Of a stretch of 64,000 nt of DNA, positions 31,590 through 40,552 are shown piece by piece. The notes under the pieces were generated by a model that saw only the letters and a list, made by a program, of their open reading frames with translations, was not told where the DNA came from and searched no databases. The DNA comes from Planctomycetota bacterium (GTDB taxonomy: Bacteria > Planctomycetota > B15-G4). Position numbers and translations under genes: made by a program. The DNA lies in assembly GCA_003644265.1 (NCBI GenBank), contig QNBX01000004.1, positions 6,910 to 70,909 on the forward strand, in the 5' to 3' direction. The first letter of the stretch is position 1. The number at the start of each line of letters is the position of its first letter.

Positions 31590-34500
31590 GGAGCCGCGGA
31601 CGGGCCGGCGCTGAGGATGTAGAAGCGGTAGTTGGAGCCGATGTCGTCGTTGTCGATCAGCGCGATCAGCAGCGGTATAGGCTCCAGCAGCACCTCCGTG
31701 AGGTTGGCCAGGCTCAGGTACACCGGCAGCGTGTTGCGCGCCAGACCTGTGAGCGGATCGCTGGTGTCGCCCATGCTGAAGACGAGCGCGTCCGTCACCC
31801 CGTTGCCGGGCGGGATGAAGTGGAAGCTGCCATCCATCACGCGCCCGATCGGCTCGCCGTCCACCACCATCGTCGGCACCAGGTCGCGCTTGGTCAGAAA
31901 ACTGGTGTAGTCCACCACGAAGGGGTGCTGCGTGTTGCCCGCGGGGTCACTGTCCGCCGTCTGCGCGAAGGCCGCGCGGGTGGCGAAGGGGTCCGGCACC
32001 ACGCTGGAGATACGGCTGCCGAGGGGCGAGAACTCCGTGAGCTGCAGCCCCAGGAACGGCGCGCCCCCATCAAAGAAGAACAGCTCGTCCGCGTCGGCGG
32101 CGGAGTTGGCCTCCAGGGCCGTGAACCAGTAGGTGCCTCCTTGGATACCCGCACCCTCGATCATGCTCAGCGCGGCCACGGCCTCCACCGGCGTGAATGC
32201 GTCCGTCTCCGGGATGTCGATGTTGCGCAGCGGGCTCAGGGCGCCCAGCTCGTCGCCGCTCACGTCGAAGGCGAACTCGGTCACGGCGTCCACCGCCAGG
32301 ATGTTCATGACCTGGGTGCCCGGAGGCATGACCGTCGTGCCCTGGGAGATCTCACCGTCGCGCAGGTAGAACACGTAGCGCCCGTCGGCCGAGCGGAAGC
32401 TACCCGCAGGCACGATGGTGCCCAGCGTGTCGAAGTCCGTGAGGCCGCCGCCTGTGTTGGTGAGGTTGACCAGCTCGTCCGTGAGGCGGTTGTAGAGGAA
32501 CACATCGCACGCAGGCGCGTGGCTCGCGACCAGCATGCCGAAGGGGTCGCCGTAGTAGCCCACCCCCATGACGAATACCACCCGGTCCTCGTCCAGCCAG
32601 TAGACCGAGTTGATCTGGCGGTCCTTCTCCAGCGGCCCCCCGTAGCGGAAGTCGTCCTCGTCATTGGCCCAGAGCGGCGCCGTGGTGGCGAAGCTGGAGC
32701 CGTTGGTCCGAGCGATCTGCAGCCAGTCGCGGAAGTCACTGGAAGCCGACTTGTCCTTCACGACGTAGGCGATCCAGTCGCCGGAGGGCGAGAAGGCGGC
32801 CTTGGGTCCCAGTCCGGCGCCGCCCAGCTCGAACTCGCGGATGCGGGTCCGCCCGGCGGCGGCGGCGGAGCTGGCCCCGTGCCCGGTCAGGTTCTGGAGC
32901 GTGCGCAGCGGCTCGCCCGTCGTGTCGTCGATGGAGATCGAGCGCAGCACGTACAGGTCCTCATCATCCTCCGTGAAGCCGCCCGCCAGCACGATCCGGG
33001 AGTGATCGGGTGTCACCAGCGGGAGCGGGTCGAAGTGCTGCAGCGGGTCACCGGCGCCCACGTCCGGGAAGTCGTCCGAGATGCGCGGACGCGGGCCCAC
33101 CCAGAGCGCGTGCCCGGAGCCCGGCGTGATGATCGGCACCTCGATGTAGTCACGCACGAGCAACGAGTCGCGCACGTACGCCGCCTCGATGCCGACCCGG
33201 ACGCCGTTCAATACCTCACTTCCGCTGCCCGTAGCGGACTGCTCCCACTTGTTGGACAGCCCCACGTAGGCCACCCAGTCGTGGGGTCCCGAGCCCGCGA
33301 TGGCGATGGACGGGGCCGAGATGCGGCGCGAGCGCGCAAAGGTCGTGTCGTTCATCACCGGATCCGGGTCCGGGTCGGTCTCGAACGGGAGCTCCCAGGA
33401 CGCCTTGCCGCTGGCGGGCCAGGTCTGCCCGTCCAGCCGGATGGCCCACAGCTTGTCGGCGTCGAACGGGAAGAACCCGCCGGTGTTGACGCGCTGAATG
33501 GCCAGAAACCACAGGCCGTCGGGGGAGATCGTCAGCATGCCGTCCCAGGCGGTGTCACCCGACGAGGCGTCGAGCTGCGTGTCGGGCAGCACGCGCCAGG
33601 AGAGGTTCACACGGTCGTACACCGCGAAGCCCTCCATCAGCGAGTCCGTGTCGCGATAGCGGTACAGATCGAGCTGCTCTCCGCTGTCCGTGTCGGGCAG
33701 CACGATGTGGGGCAGCTTCTGGTTGCGCGCGTCCAGGCTCACGCGGCCGCGCGACAGGGCGGCGGGCGTCGTGGTCAGCGAGTAATCACCCACAACGAAC
33801 TCCCCCACCAGGTGCTGGTAGGTGCTCGAGCCGGCCGAGCCCACCCGCTTGCGCGAGACGTTCTTGAAGGAGGTCGTGGTCTTGCCGCGATAGTACGCCA
33901 CCTCGGCCGCGGGCGTCTTGCCGCCGCCCGTCTTGTTGGCCCAGGGCACCTTCTGGTTGAAGCCGATCAGCAGCGTGCCCTCGGACGGAAAGTGCGAGGT
34001 GTCCTGCACGAAGATCTCATTGGGCGTCGGGCCCACGGCGACGCTCACCTTGGTCACCGGGCGACCCAGCGCGCTGCTGGGTGCGTCGGGCTGGTTCGGC
34101 GCGATGGGCAAGAACTCCATCAGCGCCGGCAGGCCACTGCCCGCGTCCACGTCGGAGGCCGGCGGATCAACGTTCCCGAAGGGCCGGAACGTGTTCAACG
34201 TGTCGCCGTCAAAGTCCCGCGAGCCGACGCCCTCGATGAAGGTGCTCTCGGTCAGGGCGGGCACCTCGCGCGCAAAACCGAAGCTGACATGGAACGGCGG
34301 CGGCACCACGTCGACCCGCAGCCCGTTGCTGAGCTTGAGCGACGCCCCCGGACCCGCGCTGCCATCCAGCACCACCGCCTGCACGTACAGCGTGCCGTCG
34401 TACAGCCCCGGCGGGATCACGAAGGTGTGGCTGCCCGCGCCCGCCACATCCAGCAGGGGCGGGTAGGGCCCCACGAAGAGGAACGGTGGCTGCGTGAACA

Positions 34501-34801
34501 GCGGCGGAGGAAACTGGCCCGTGGGCAGGTTCGTCTGCTGGAGCGACACGAACAGGCCCCAGGGCACCGCGTCGTTGGGCGGCACCGTGGCGAGGTAGTT
34601 CAGCTGAGCCTGGAACACCAGCCCGGCGGGCGCCTCGAACGAGTGGCTGTTGTTCCAAGGGCCGGCGCCCGGAGGCTCGGTGTTGTCGAGGCCGTCAGTC
34701 AGCCGCAGCTGCGGCGTCTCTCCGGGTACCTGACCAGTGGTGGTGTCAGCCCAGGTGCACAGGGCCAACGCGAGCAACAGCAGAGATCGGAGGGTGGGCA
34801 T
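31586..34801 (-). CDS. Large secreted beta-propeller (PD40/TolB-like) protein
   Basis: 1071 residues from ATG 34801. Signal peptide MPTLRSLLLLALALCTWA. Residues about 40-165 form a beta-sandwich-like region, and most of the rest contains PD40/WD40-like repeats of the TolB type, for example AAFSPSGDWIAYVVKD, MLTISPDGLWFLAIQR, SFRSADGRYVFYLRDGE and TPDHSRIVLAGGF. Such propellers act as periplasmic or extracellular binding platforms. No lipobox and no membrane anchor are seen. The PIG-L deacetylase is translationally coupled downstream, so a role in handling amino-sugar polymers is possible, but this is inference from position only. Confidence 0.82.
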   Translation of the reverse strand: MPTLRSLLLLALALCTWADTTTGQVPGETPQLRLTDGLDNTEPPGAGPWNNSHSFEAPAGLVFQAQLNYLATVPPNDAVPWGLFVSLQQTNLPTGQFPPPLFTQPPFLFVGPYPPLLDVAGAGSHTFVIPPGLYDGTLYVQAVVLDGSAGPGASLKLSNGLRVDVVPPPFHVSFGFAREVPALTESTFIEGVGSRDFDGDTLNTFRPFGNVDPPASDVDAGSGLPALMEFLPIAPNQPDAPSSALGRPVTKVSVAVGPTPNEIFVQDTSHFPSEGTLLIGFNQKVPWANKTGGGKTPAAEVAYYRGKTTTSFKNVSRKRVGSAGSSTYQHLVGEFVVGDYSLTTTPAALSRGRVSLDARNQKLPHIVLPDTDSGEQLDLYRYRDTDSLMEGFAVYDRVNLSWRVLPDTQLDASSGDTAWDGMLTISPDGLWFLAIQRVNTGGFFPFDADKLWAIRLDGQTWPASGKASWELPFETDPDPDPVMNDTTFARSRRISAPSIAIAGSGPHDWVAYVGLSNKWEQSATGSGSEVLNGVRVGIEAAYVRDSLLVRDYIEVPIITPGSGHALWVGPRPRISDDFPDVGAGDPLQHFDPLPLVTPDHSRIVLAGGFTEDDEDLYVLRSISIDDTTGEPLRTLQNLTGHGASSAAAAGRTRIREFELGGAGLGPKAAFSPSGDWIAYVVKDKSASSDFRDWLQIARTNGSSFATTAPLWANDEDDFRYGGPLEKDRQINSVYWLDEDRVVFVMGVGYYGDPFGMLVASHAPACDVFLYNRLTDELVNLTNTGGGLTDFDTLGTIVPAGSFRSADGRYVFYLRDGEISQGTTVMPPGTQVMNILAVDAVTEFAFDVSGDELGALSPLRNIDIPETDAFTPVEAVAALSMIEGAGIQGGTYWFTALEANSAADADELFFFDGGAPFLGLQLTEFSPLGSRISSVVPDPFATRAAFAQTADSDPAGNTQHPFVVDYTSFLTKRDLVPTMVVDGEPIGRVMDGSFHFIPPGNGVTDALVFSMGDTSDPLTGLARNTLPVYLSLANLTEVLLEPIPLLIALIDNDDIGSNYRFYILSAGPSAAP

Positions 34802-35115
34802 GATCGAAGTCGGGCTCGGAGCGGGCTGGGGGACCTGTCGGGGGAGGTCGCCACCCAATGGCCGGTGGACCGGGCCGGTCAGCGGGCCGTCTGATGACGA
34901 CCCGAATGCACGACCCCTGACACCACGGGGGCGAGTATACCGGGCCAGGGAGGCCCTGACACTCAACGCGCCGAGACACGCAGAGACCCGTAGAAGCTCG
35001 CGCACCCGAGCGTGCCCAAGGAGCGGCGGGCGGCCGGCGCAGGGCCTCGGCCGGCGCAGCTCAGGGCCCCACAGGGCAAGCACAGGCGGCCAGCCGAGAG
35101 CGGGCTGGAGCGCCG
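34802..35115 (-). other. Intergenic leader of the propeller gene
   Basis: 314 bases between dxs and the propeller gene. It has one promoter-like element (TATACT, listed separately) and GC-rich inverted segments without a T-run. No coding signal is evident on either strand. Confidence 0.5.
34934..34939 (-). promoter_or_regulatory. -10-like box TATACT for the propeller gene
   Basis: TATACT on the minus strand, with a weak -35 (GTGTCA) 17 bases upstream. It predicts a leader of about 125 bases before the ATG at 34801. Confidence 0.35.
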
Positions 35116-37008
35116 TCAGTTCACGGCCACGCCGGACTCGACGGCCTGGACGATGCGCTGTGCCAGGGCCCGGGGCGTGAAACCCAGCTTCTCCAGCAGC
35201 CCGCGGCGGGTGCCGTGCTCCACGAAGCGGTCCGGCACGCCGATCTGGAGCATGGGCGGCAGCGCCACGCCCTCGGCCAGCAGCGCCTCCACCACGGCCG
35301 ATCCGAAGCCACCCGCCACAGCGTGCTCCTCGAGCGTCACACACAGGCGCACACCCTCCAGGCACGCGCCGATGGTCTCGACGTCGATGGGCTTGGCGAA
35401 GCGCGCGTTGATCACCGTGGCGTTGATGCCCTCGGCCGCCAGCAGCGCAGCGGTGTCCTCGGCCAGGTGCACCATGGTGCCGTAGGCCACCAGGGTCAGA
35501 TCGTCGCCCTCGCGTAGCACCTGCGCGCGGCCGCGCTCGATGGGCTGCAGCGGCGCGCGGGCCGCGGGCGCCTCGTCGCGCGGGTAGCGCAGGGCCACCA
35601 CGCCCGGCATGTCGACCGCCGCCTCCAGCATGGCCTTCAGCTCGTCGCCGTCGGCCGGCGCCATCAGGGTCATGCGCGGCAAGGTGCGCAGGTAGGCGAT
35701 GTCGAACAGCCCGTGGTGCGTGCAGCCGTCGTCCACCAGCCCGGCGCGATCCATGGCCAGCACGCAGTTGGCGTCCTGGATGCACAGCTCCTGGAAAACC
35801 ATGTCGAAGGCGCGCTGCAAGAAGGTGGAGTAGATGGCGGCCACCGGCTTGCGCCCGGCCTTGGCCAGCCCCCCTGCCAGGCCCAGGGCGTGCTGCTCGC
35901 AGATGCCCACGTCGAAGAAGCGCTCGGGCCAGCGCGCCATGAGCGCTCCGAGGCCGGTGCCGTCGGGCATGGCGGCGGTGATGCCGACCACCTGCTCATC
36001 GCGCTCGGCGATCTCTGCCAGCGTGGACGCAAAGACCTGGGTGTAAGGCGGACGCTTGGGTGGCGCGGCGCCGACGGGCGGCTCAGCCCCGCCATCGGTG
36101 GGCTTGGCGGGCTTCATGCCGTGCAGCCGCTGCGGGTCGTCGGCAGCGCGGGCGTCGCCCGCTCCCTTGTGGGTCAGCAGGTGCAGGAAGTTGAGACCGC
36201 CGCGCTCGGACAGATCGTGCAGCGTGTGCACCAAGCGCGGGATGTCGTGGCCGTCCATGGGGCCGAAGTACTCAAAGCCGAACTCCTCGAACACGTGCCC
36301 GGGCACGATCGTGGCCCTCAGCACGGTCAGCGACTCCTCGATGGTGCGGTCGACGCGCTCACCGATGAACGGGATGTGCCGGATGAGTTCCTGCAGCTCG
36401 CGCTTGGCGCCCGTGAACAGCGGGCCGGTACGCACGCGCGTGAAGTAGCGCGACATGGCCCCCACGGTGGGGCTGATGGACATCTCGTTGTCGTTCAGGA
36501 TCACCAGCAGATTGGCGCCCAGGTCAGCCGCCGCGTTCATGGCCTCGAAGGCCACGCCGGCGCCGTAGCTGGCGTCCCCCACCACCGCCACCGTGCGGCG
36601 GTCGTTGCCGGCCAGCTTGTCAGCCACCGCCAGCCCCAGCGCCAAGGAGATGGACGTGCCCGCATGCCCCGTGTGGAACATGTCGTAGGGGCTCTCGTCC
36701 GGGTGCGGGAAGCCGCACAGGCCCTCGTCCATACGCATGGTGTCCATGCGCTGCTTGCGACCGGTGAGCATCTTGTGCGGGTAGCACTGATGGCCGACGT
36801 CCAAGACCAGACGGTCGTGCTTGAGGTCGAAGACGTGGTGCAACGCCAGCGTCAGCTCGAGCACGCCCAGGCCGGAGCCCAGGTGCCCGCCCGTCTTGCT
36901 GACCGTCTCAATCAGCGAGACGCGCATCTCCTCTGCCAGCGCAGGCAGGTCCTCGACGGGCAGTCGGCGCAGATCGGCCGGATCGTGGATGGAGTCGAAC
37001 AAGCTCAT
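35116..37008 (-). CDS. dxs: 1-deoxy-D-xylulose-5-phosphate synthase
   Basis: 630 residues, normal for DXS. It condenses pyruvate and glyceraldehyde-3-phosphate with thiamine diphosphate, the first step of the MEP isoprenoid pathway. Visible marks: GHQCYPHKMLTGR near 75 (catalytic His region), GDASYGAG then EAMNAA (cofactor-binding, with GDA in place of the usual GDG), LNDNEMSISPTVGAMS, and the transketolase-like pyrimidine domain from about 325 (DRAGLVDDGCTHHG). It is the last gene of an operon whose previous gene is the prenyl synthase, so early and late isoprenoid steps are co-expressed. Confidence 0.95.
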   Translation of the reverse strand: MSLFDSIHDPADLRRLPVEDLPALAEEMRVSLIETVSKTGGHLGSGLGVLELTLALHHVFDLKHDRLVLDVGHQCYPHKMLTGRKQRMDTMRMDEGLCGFPHPDESPYDMFHTGHAGTSISLALGLAVADKLAGNDRRTVAVVGDASYGAGVAFEAMNAAADLGANLLVILNDNEMSISPTVGAMSRYFTRVRTGPLFTGAKRELQELIRHIPFIGERVDRTIEESLTVLRATIVPGHVFEEFGFEYFGPMDGHDIPRLVHTLHDLSERGGLNFLHLLTHKGAGDARAADDPQRLHGMKPAKPTDGGAEPPVGAAPPKRPPYTQVFASTLAEIAERDEQVVGITAAMPDGTGLGALMARWPERFFDVGICEQHALGLAGGLAKAGRKPVAAIYSTFLQRAFDMVFQELCIQDANCVLAMDRAGLVDDGCTHHGLFDIAYLRTLPRMTLMAPADGDELKAMLEAAVDMPGVVALRYPRDEAPAARAPLQPIERGRAQVLREGDDLTLVAYGTMVHLAEDTAALLAAEGINATVINARFAKPIDVETIGACLEGVRLCVTLEEHAVAGGFGSAVVEALLAEGVALPPMLQIGVPDRFVEHGTRRGLLEKLGFTPRALAQRIVQAVESGVAVN

Positions 37009-37130
37009 GAACAGCGGGGCGATCCGGCCGGGAACGACGGGAGCGCTTCACTCAGACCAGGGAACGGAGGGCGCCAGGATAGCAGGCTGAGCCCAGCGGG
37101 CATCGCCCGGGCGGGCAATCCGACGCGATC

Positions 37131-38027
37131 TCAGTGGGAGCGCGCCAGGATGTGCTGCCCCAGTGCCACCAGCAACGCCTCCTGCGGCCCGCCGCGCACG
37201 GCGTCCTGGGCGCGGCGCACCAGCGCGGTCGCGTCGGCGCGCGCCTGCTCAGCACCCACGGCCGCGGGCCAGGTGGCCTTGTCGGCCTGGGCATCGGCGC
37301 CCGCCGCCTTGCCCAGCAGCGCGGCGTCGCCCTCCACGTCGAGCAGGTCATCCGTGATCTGGAACGCCAGCCCCAGATCGGTGCCTGCCTGCTCCAGAGT
37401 GGCCACCTGCTGATCCGTGCCCCCACCGGCCTGGGCGCCCACGCGCAGGGAGCCCGAGATCAGAGCCGCGGTCTTGCCCAGGTGGATCCGGCGCACCTGC
37501 TCGGTGTCCACGGGACCGCCCTCCGCGGCCAGGTCGTCCACCTGGCCGCCCACCATGCCGGCTTGGCCGGCGGCCGCGCCCAAGGTCACCAGCATGTCGG
37601 CCACGGGCGCTCCGGGCAGGGCGTGTCGGCCCAGCACCTCGAAGGCAAGGGTCAGCAGAGCGTCACCGGCCAGCACCCCCATGGCCTCGCCCCAGAGCAC
37701 GTGCACGCAGGGCTTGCCCCGGCGCAGTTCGGCGTCGTCCATGCAGGGCAGGTCGTCGTGCACCAGCGAGTAGGCGTGGATCAGCTCCACGGCCACGGCG
37801 GGCGCCAGGGCCTGCTCAGGGCGTCCCCCGACGTGCAGGCAGCCCAGCTCCACCAGTGCCGGCCGCAGGCGCTTGCCACCAGAGAACACGATGTGAGCCA
37901 TGGCCTGAGCCAGCTCGTCCCCCGCAGGGTCGGGCAGCCAGGCGCTGAGGGCTGCGCTCACGCGGCCGGAGACCTGGTCGAGAAAGCGGGAGAGATCGGT
38001 GTCGATGGCGGAACCCGTGTTGGTCAT
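37131..38027 (-). CDS. ispA: Polyprenyl (farnesyl/geranylgeranyl) diphosphate synthase
   Basis: 298 residues, trans-prenyltransferase type. It elongates allylic diphosphates with isopentenyl diphosphate. First Asp-rich motif DDLPCMDDAELRRG (about 95-108), GGKRLRPAL near 50, and second Asp-rich motif DDLLD near 240 are present. The six-residue first motif (DDxxxxD) is the short-chain bacterial FPP or GGPP synthase type; product length cannot be fixed from sequence alone. The ATG overlaps the stop of the upstream coiled-coil gene, and dxs follows after 122 bases. Confidence 0.92.
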   Translation of the reverse strand: MTNTGSAIDTDLSRFLDQVSGRVSAALSAWLPDPAGDELAQAMAHIVFSGGKRLRPALVELGCLHVGGRPEQALAPAVAVELIHAYSLVHDDLPCMDDAELRRGKPCVHVLWGEAMGVLAGDALLTLAFEVLGRHALPGAPVADMLVTLGAAAGQAGMVGGQVDDLAAEGGPVDTEQVRRIHLGKTAALISGSLRVGAQAGGGTDQQVATLEQAGTDLGLAFQITDDLLDVEGDAALLGKAAGADAQADKATWPAAVGAEQARADATALVRRAQDAVRGGPQEALLVALGQHILARSH

Positions 38028-39136
38028 TCGAGCAGCATCTCAAGCCAGTCGCTGTAGCTGGCGCCCGGCAGAGGCAGGCGCAGCGCACCACGGTAGAACC
38101 CGCGCGTCTCGCCGTCGACGGTGACCTCGCCGTCCTGCAGCAGCAGCGTCGGCCCGGCCGCGAGCACGGACACTCGCCCCGCGCGCATGCGCCGGCGCAG
38201 GACTCCGCCCTCGAACTCGAGCAGCTCGACGTCCAGCAGCTCCTGATCGCGCACGCCGCCCACGCTCACCAGGTCGAAGGGCTGCTCGCTCAGCAGGGCC
38301 CGCAGGGCGGAGCTGGCCTGGGCCACCAGGACCTCGCTGTCGGGAAGGCTCAACCCCGCCGACGCGAAGAGCTCCTCGTCGGCGTTGGGCAAGAGGATCT
38401 CGAAGATCTCGGGGACGCCCTCGTCATCCGCTGAGGGGCGCTCCAGCTCCAGCCGAGCCAGTCCGTCGGCGACCAGCAGGCGCGCGCTGGTCCAGGCGCC
38501 CACCTGGGCGGCCAGGCCCGGTTCGGGCGGACAGGACACCAGCAGCTCGTAGGCACGCCCGTCGAGGAAGCTGCCCACCTCAAGCACCGCGACGTCCGGG
38601 GCGCCGCCCAGAACCAAAGCCCGGTTGAGGTCGCGCAGCGAGGCGTTGATCTCACGCTCGGACGTGCGACTCACCCGCGCGTAGCCACGCTCGTCCCGAC
38701 CGACAGCTTGCTGCATGTTGCCCACCGCTTCGGTCAGGGCCTCGATGCGCTGCTCCTTCTTGATCAGCTGCTGACGCAGGCGGCGCAGCTCATCGGGGCC
38801 CGCCACCAACAGGGTCAGTGCCCGCTCCCGGGCGGCGGCCTTGGCGGCGGCCTCAGCGTCGACGTCAGCCACGGGAGCTGCATCGGCACCGGCGCTCGCG
38901 GCCATCACGTCACCCGACGCCCCCTGCCCAGAGGCCGAGGCCTGCCCCCACAAGTAGCCGCCACCGAAGGCCGCCACGGCCACGCCCAGCAGCAGCCCAA
39001 GCTGCACGCGCCCGCACAGGGCAGGCGGGTGTCCGCGGCGGCACCCGGGATGCGCCGCGGCGCGGGCTGCGATCGGCGCGACGGCCAAGGCGTCAGCCGG
39101 AGAGCGTCGGGTCGTGCGCTGGCCTGGTCGCGTCAT
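38024..39136 (-). CDS. Single-span membrane protein with coiled coil
   Basis: 370 residues from ATG 39136, which overlaps the upstream DUF2062 stop. A basic N-terminal tail (about 1-42) precedes one hydrophobic span (LGLLLGVAVAAFGGGYLWG), an Ala-rich linker, and a coiled coil (about 105-150: ELRRLRQQLIKKEQRIEAL). The C-terminal about 220 residues appear globular and alpha/beta. Family not recognised. It is coupled at both ends to DUF2062 and ispA. Confidence 0.78.
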   Translation of the reverse strand: MTRPGQRTTRRSPADALAVAPIAARAAAHPGCRRGHPPALCGRVQLGLLLGVAVAAFGGGYLWGQASASGQGASGDVMAASAGADAAPVADVDAEAAAKAAARERALTLLVAGPDELRRLRQQLIKKEQRIEALTEAVGNMQQAVGRDERGYARVSRTSEREINASLRDLNRALVLGGAPDVAVLEVGSFLDGRAYELLVSCPPEPGLAAQVGAWTSARLLVADGLARLELERPSADDEGVPEIFEILLPNADEELFASAGLSLPDSEVLVAQASSALRALLSEQPFDLVSVGGVRDQELLDVELLEFEGGVLRRRMRAGRVSVLAAGPTLLLQDGEVTVDGETRGFYRGALRLPLPGASYSDWLEMLLE

Positions 39137-39678
39137 GGGGCACCTGGTGGTGAGGGCGGGGGCGCTGCATCCGCTTGGACACTCGGGCCCGCGCTGGCTT
39201 CTTCCTGGCTGGTCACGCGTCGCCGGAAGATCCACAGCAACAGGTGATAGGTGGGGAAAGCGCAGGCCGACGCCACCACCACGGAGCCCACCAGCATGGG
39301 CCACATGAGCTCGCCGCCCAGCACGGCCAAGGCGTCGGCCATGGAGCCGCCGTCGCCGAAGGCCTCGCGCAGGTTACCCGCAACCGCGCCGAAGCCCTCG
39401 GGCGAGCGGCCCAGCATGAGCGCGCCCAGCCAGTAGAAGGCAAAGTAGAAGAAGACCAGCGTGACCGGGTTCGTGATCCAGCACATGGCCAGGCCCACGG
39501 GCACGTTGGCGGCCAGGGGCACCGACAGCACCAGCACCAGCGGCATCTGGATACCCACGGTGGGCGTAAGCGCCACCCACATGCCGAGGGCCCCGCCGCG
39601 GGCGATGGACTCCGGCGTGCCCTGCGCGCTGGTGATGGGCTCGATCAGGCGCGTGCGCAGCAGCTCGCCGAGCTTCAC
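39133..39678 (-). CDS. DUF2062 membrane protein
   Basis: 181 residues from GTG 39678 overlapping the upstream stop. The DUF2062 pattern is clear: TPESIARGGALGMWVALTPT, then MPLVLVLSVPLAANVPVGLA and NPVTLVFFYFAFYWLG, with further spans in LMWPMLVGSVVVASACAF. DUF2062 is an uncharacterised integral membrane family, sometimes fused to glycosyltransferases. The Pro-rich cytosolic tail after about 160 is poorly conserved in composition. Its place in an isoprenoid operon could hint at polyprenyl-lipid handling, which is inference. Confidence 0.85.
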   Translation of the reverse strand: MKLGELLRTRLIEPITSAQGTPESIARGGALGMWVALTPTVGIQMPLVLVLSVPLAANVPVGLAMCWITNPVTLVFFYFAFYWLGALMLGRSPEGFGAVAGNLREAFGDGGSMADALAVLGGELMWPMLVGSVVVASACAFPTYHLLLWIFRRRVTSQEEASAGPSVQADAAPPPSPPGAP

Positions 39679-40457
39679 CAATTGCCCTTGCCTCCCTGCT
39701 GCTTGAACCACAGCGCCCAGGCCTCGGGCCCATCGTGGCGCTGACGCGTGAGCTTGCGCAAGCACAGCTCAAAGGGGCCCTCGATGGAGTCGAGCCGCTC
39801 GCGCGCGGCGGTGGTCTTCTTCTTGCGAGACTGCTCGCGCTGCGCCAGCTCGGCCGCCTCGGTCCAGGCATCGAGCACCGCGCGGGCGGCCGAGCGGCGC
39901 ACAGCGATGGGCTCCTCGGCGAGCTGCGCCAGAGCGCCCGCCGCGGCGTTGGCCACCAGCGGGGACTCCTCGTCCAACAGCTTGGAGAAGGTCTTCAGCA
40001 GCCCCGGGTCGCGGCGATAGCCCAGCCCCTCGATCAGGCTGGCGCGCATCTCAGGCCAGTCGTCCAGGTGCCTCTGCTTGAGCGCCGCGCTCAACAACGC
40101 GGCGCCTTCGGGACGCTCGAACACCAGCCCGATGGCCAGGTGGTAGCTGTCGATCAACTCCTCCCGCGTGTCCTCGAGCTGCTCGCGGGCCGGGCGCGGC
40201 TTGGTCTTGAACACCTTGGTGACCGCCTTGCCGATCTCCTTGACCGTCTTGGCCGAGACCTTGTCGTAGACCGTGTCGAGGTCCAGCAGGGCCTGCTCGA
40301 CGCTCGCCATCTCGTAGCTCTTGAGGCCCTGCTTCAGGGCGTCCAGGGCGTCGGCGGCCAGGTCCTCGGGGCCCGCCTGGGCTGCGGCGACAAGCGCCGG
40401 CAGGCAGCAGAGACACAACACGAGACGGGCGACGGCGCGCAAGACGGTCGGGCGCAT
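39675..40457 (-). CDS. Exported HEAT-like helical protein
   Basis: 260 residues from ATG 40457, chosen because GGAG lies 7 bases upstream (an in-frame GTG at 40463 is less well placed). Signal peptide VARLVLCLCCLPALVAAAQA. The mature part is helical with HEAT-like repeats (YRRDPGLLKTFSKLLDEES, VANAAAGALAQLAEEPIA) and Lys-rich segments. No catalytic motif. First gene of the operon that runs to dxs; a good promoter is upstream. Confidence 0.78.
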   Translation of the reverse strand: MRPTVLRAVARLVLCLCCLPALVAAAQAGPEDLAADALDALKQGLKSYEMASVEQALLDLDTVYDKVSAKTVKEIGKAVTKVFKTKPRPAREQLEDTREELIDSYHLAIGLVFERPEGAALLSAALKQRHLDDWPEMRASLIEGLGYRRDPGLLKTFSKLLDEESPLVANAAAGALAQLAEEPIAVRRSAARAVLDAWTEAAELAQREQSRKKKTTAARERLDSIEGPFELCLRKLTRQRHDGPEAWALWFKQQGGKGNW

Positions 40458-40490
40458 GGCCACGCTCCGCTGAACGAGAGGGGAGCGAGC

Positions 40491-40519
40491 ATGTTAGGAC
40501 GGCCACGGCAGGGCTGCAA
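40491..40519 (-). promoter_or_regulatory. Promoter of the isoprenoid operon
   Basis: Minus-strand TTGCAG (40519-40514), a 17-base spacer, and TAACAT (40496-40491). It predicts transcription from about 40484 with a 27-base leader containing GGAG. It would drive the HEAT-like, DUF2062, coiled-coil, ispA and dxs genes. Confidence 0.5.
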
Positions 40520-40552
40520 CGCGCCCGCGAGAGCGCCCCCAGCATACGTCAC

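Noticed and set aside
31820..34894. A plus-strand frame of 1024 codons
   Set aside because: Antisense to the beta-propeller gene; composition is His/Arg/Val-rich with no motif. The propeller frame has a signal peptide and repeats.
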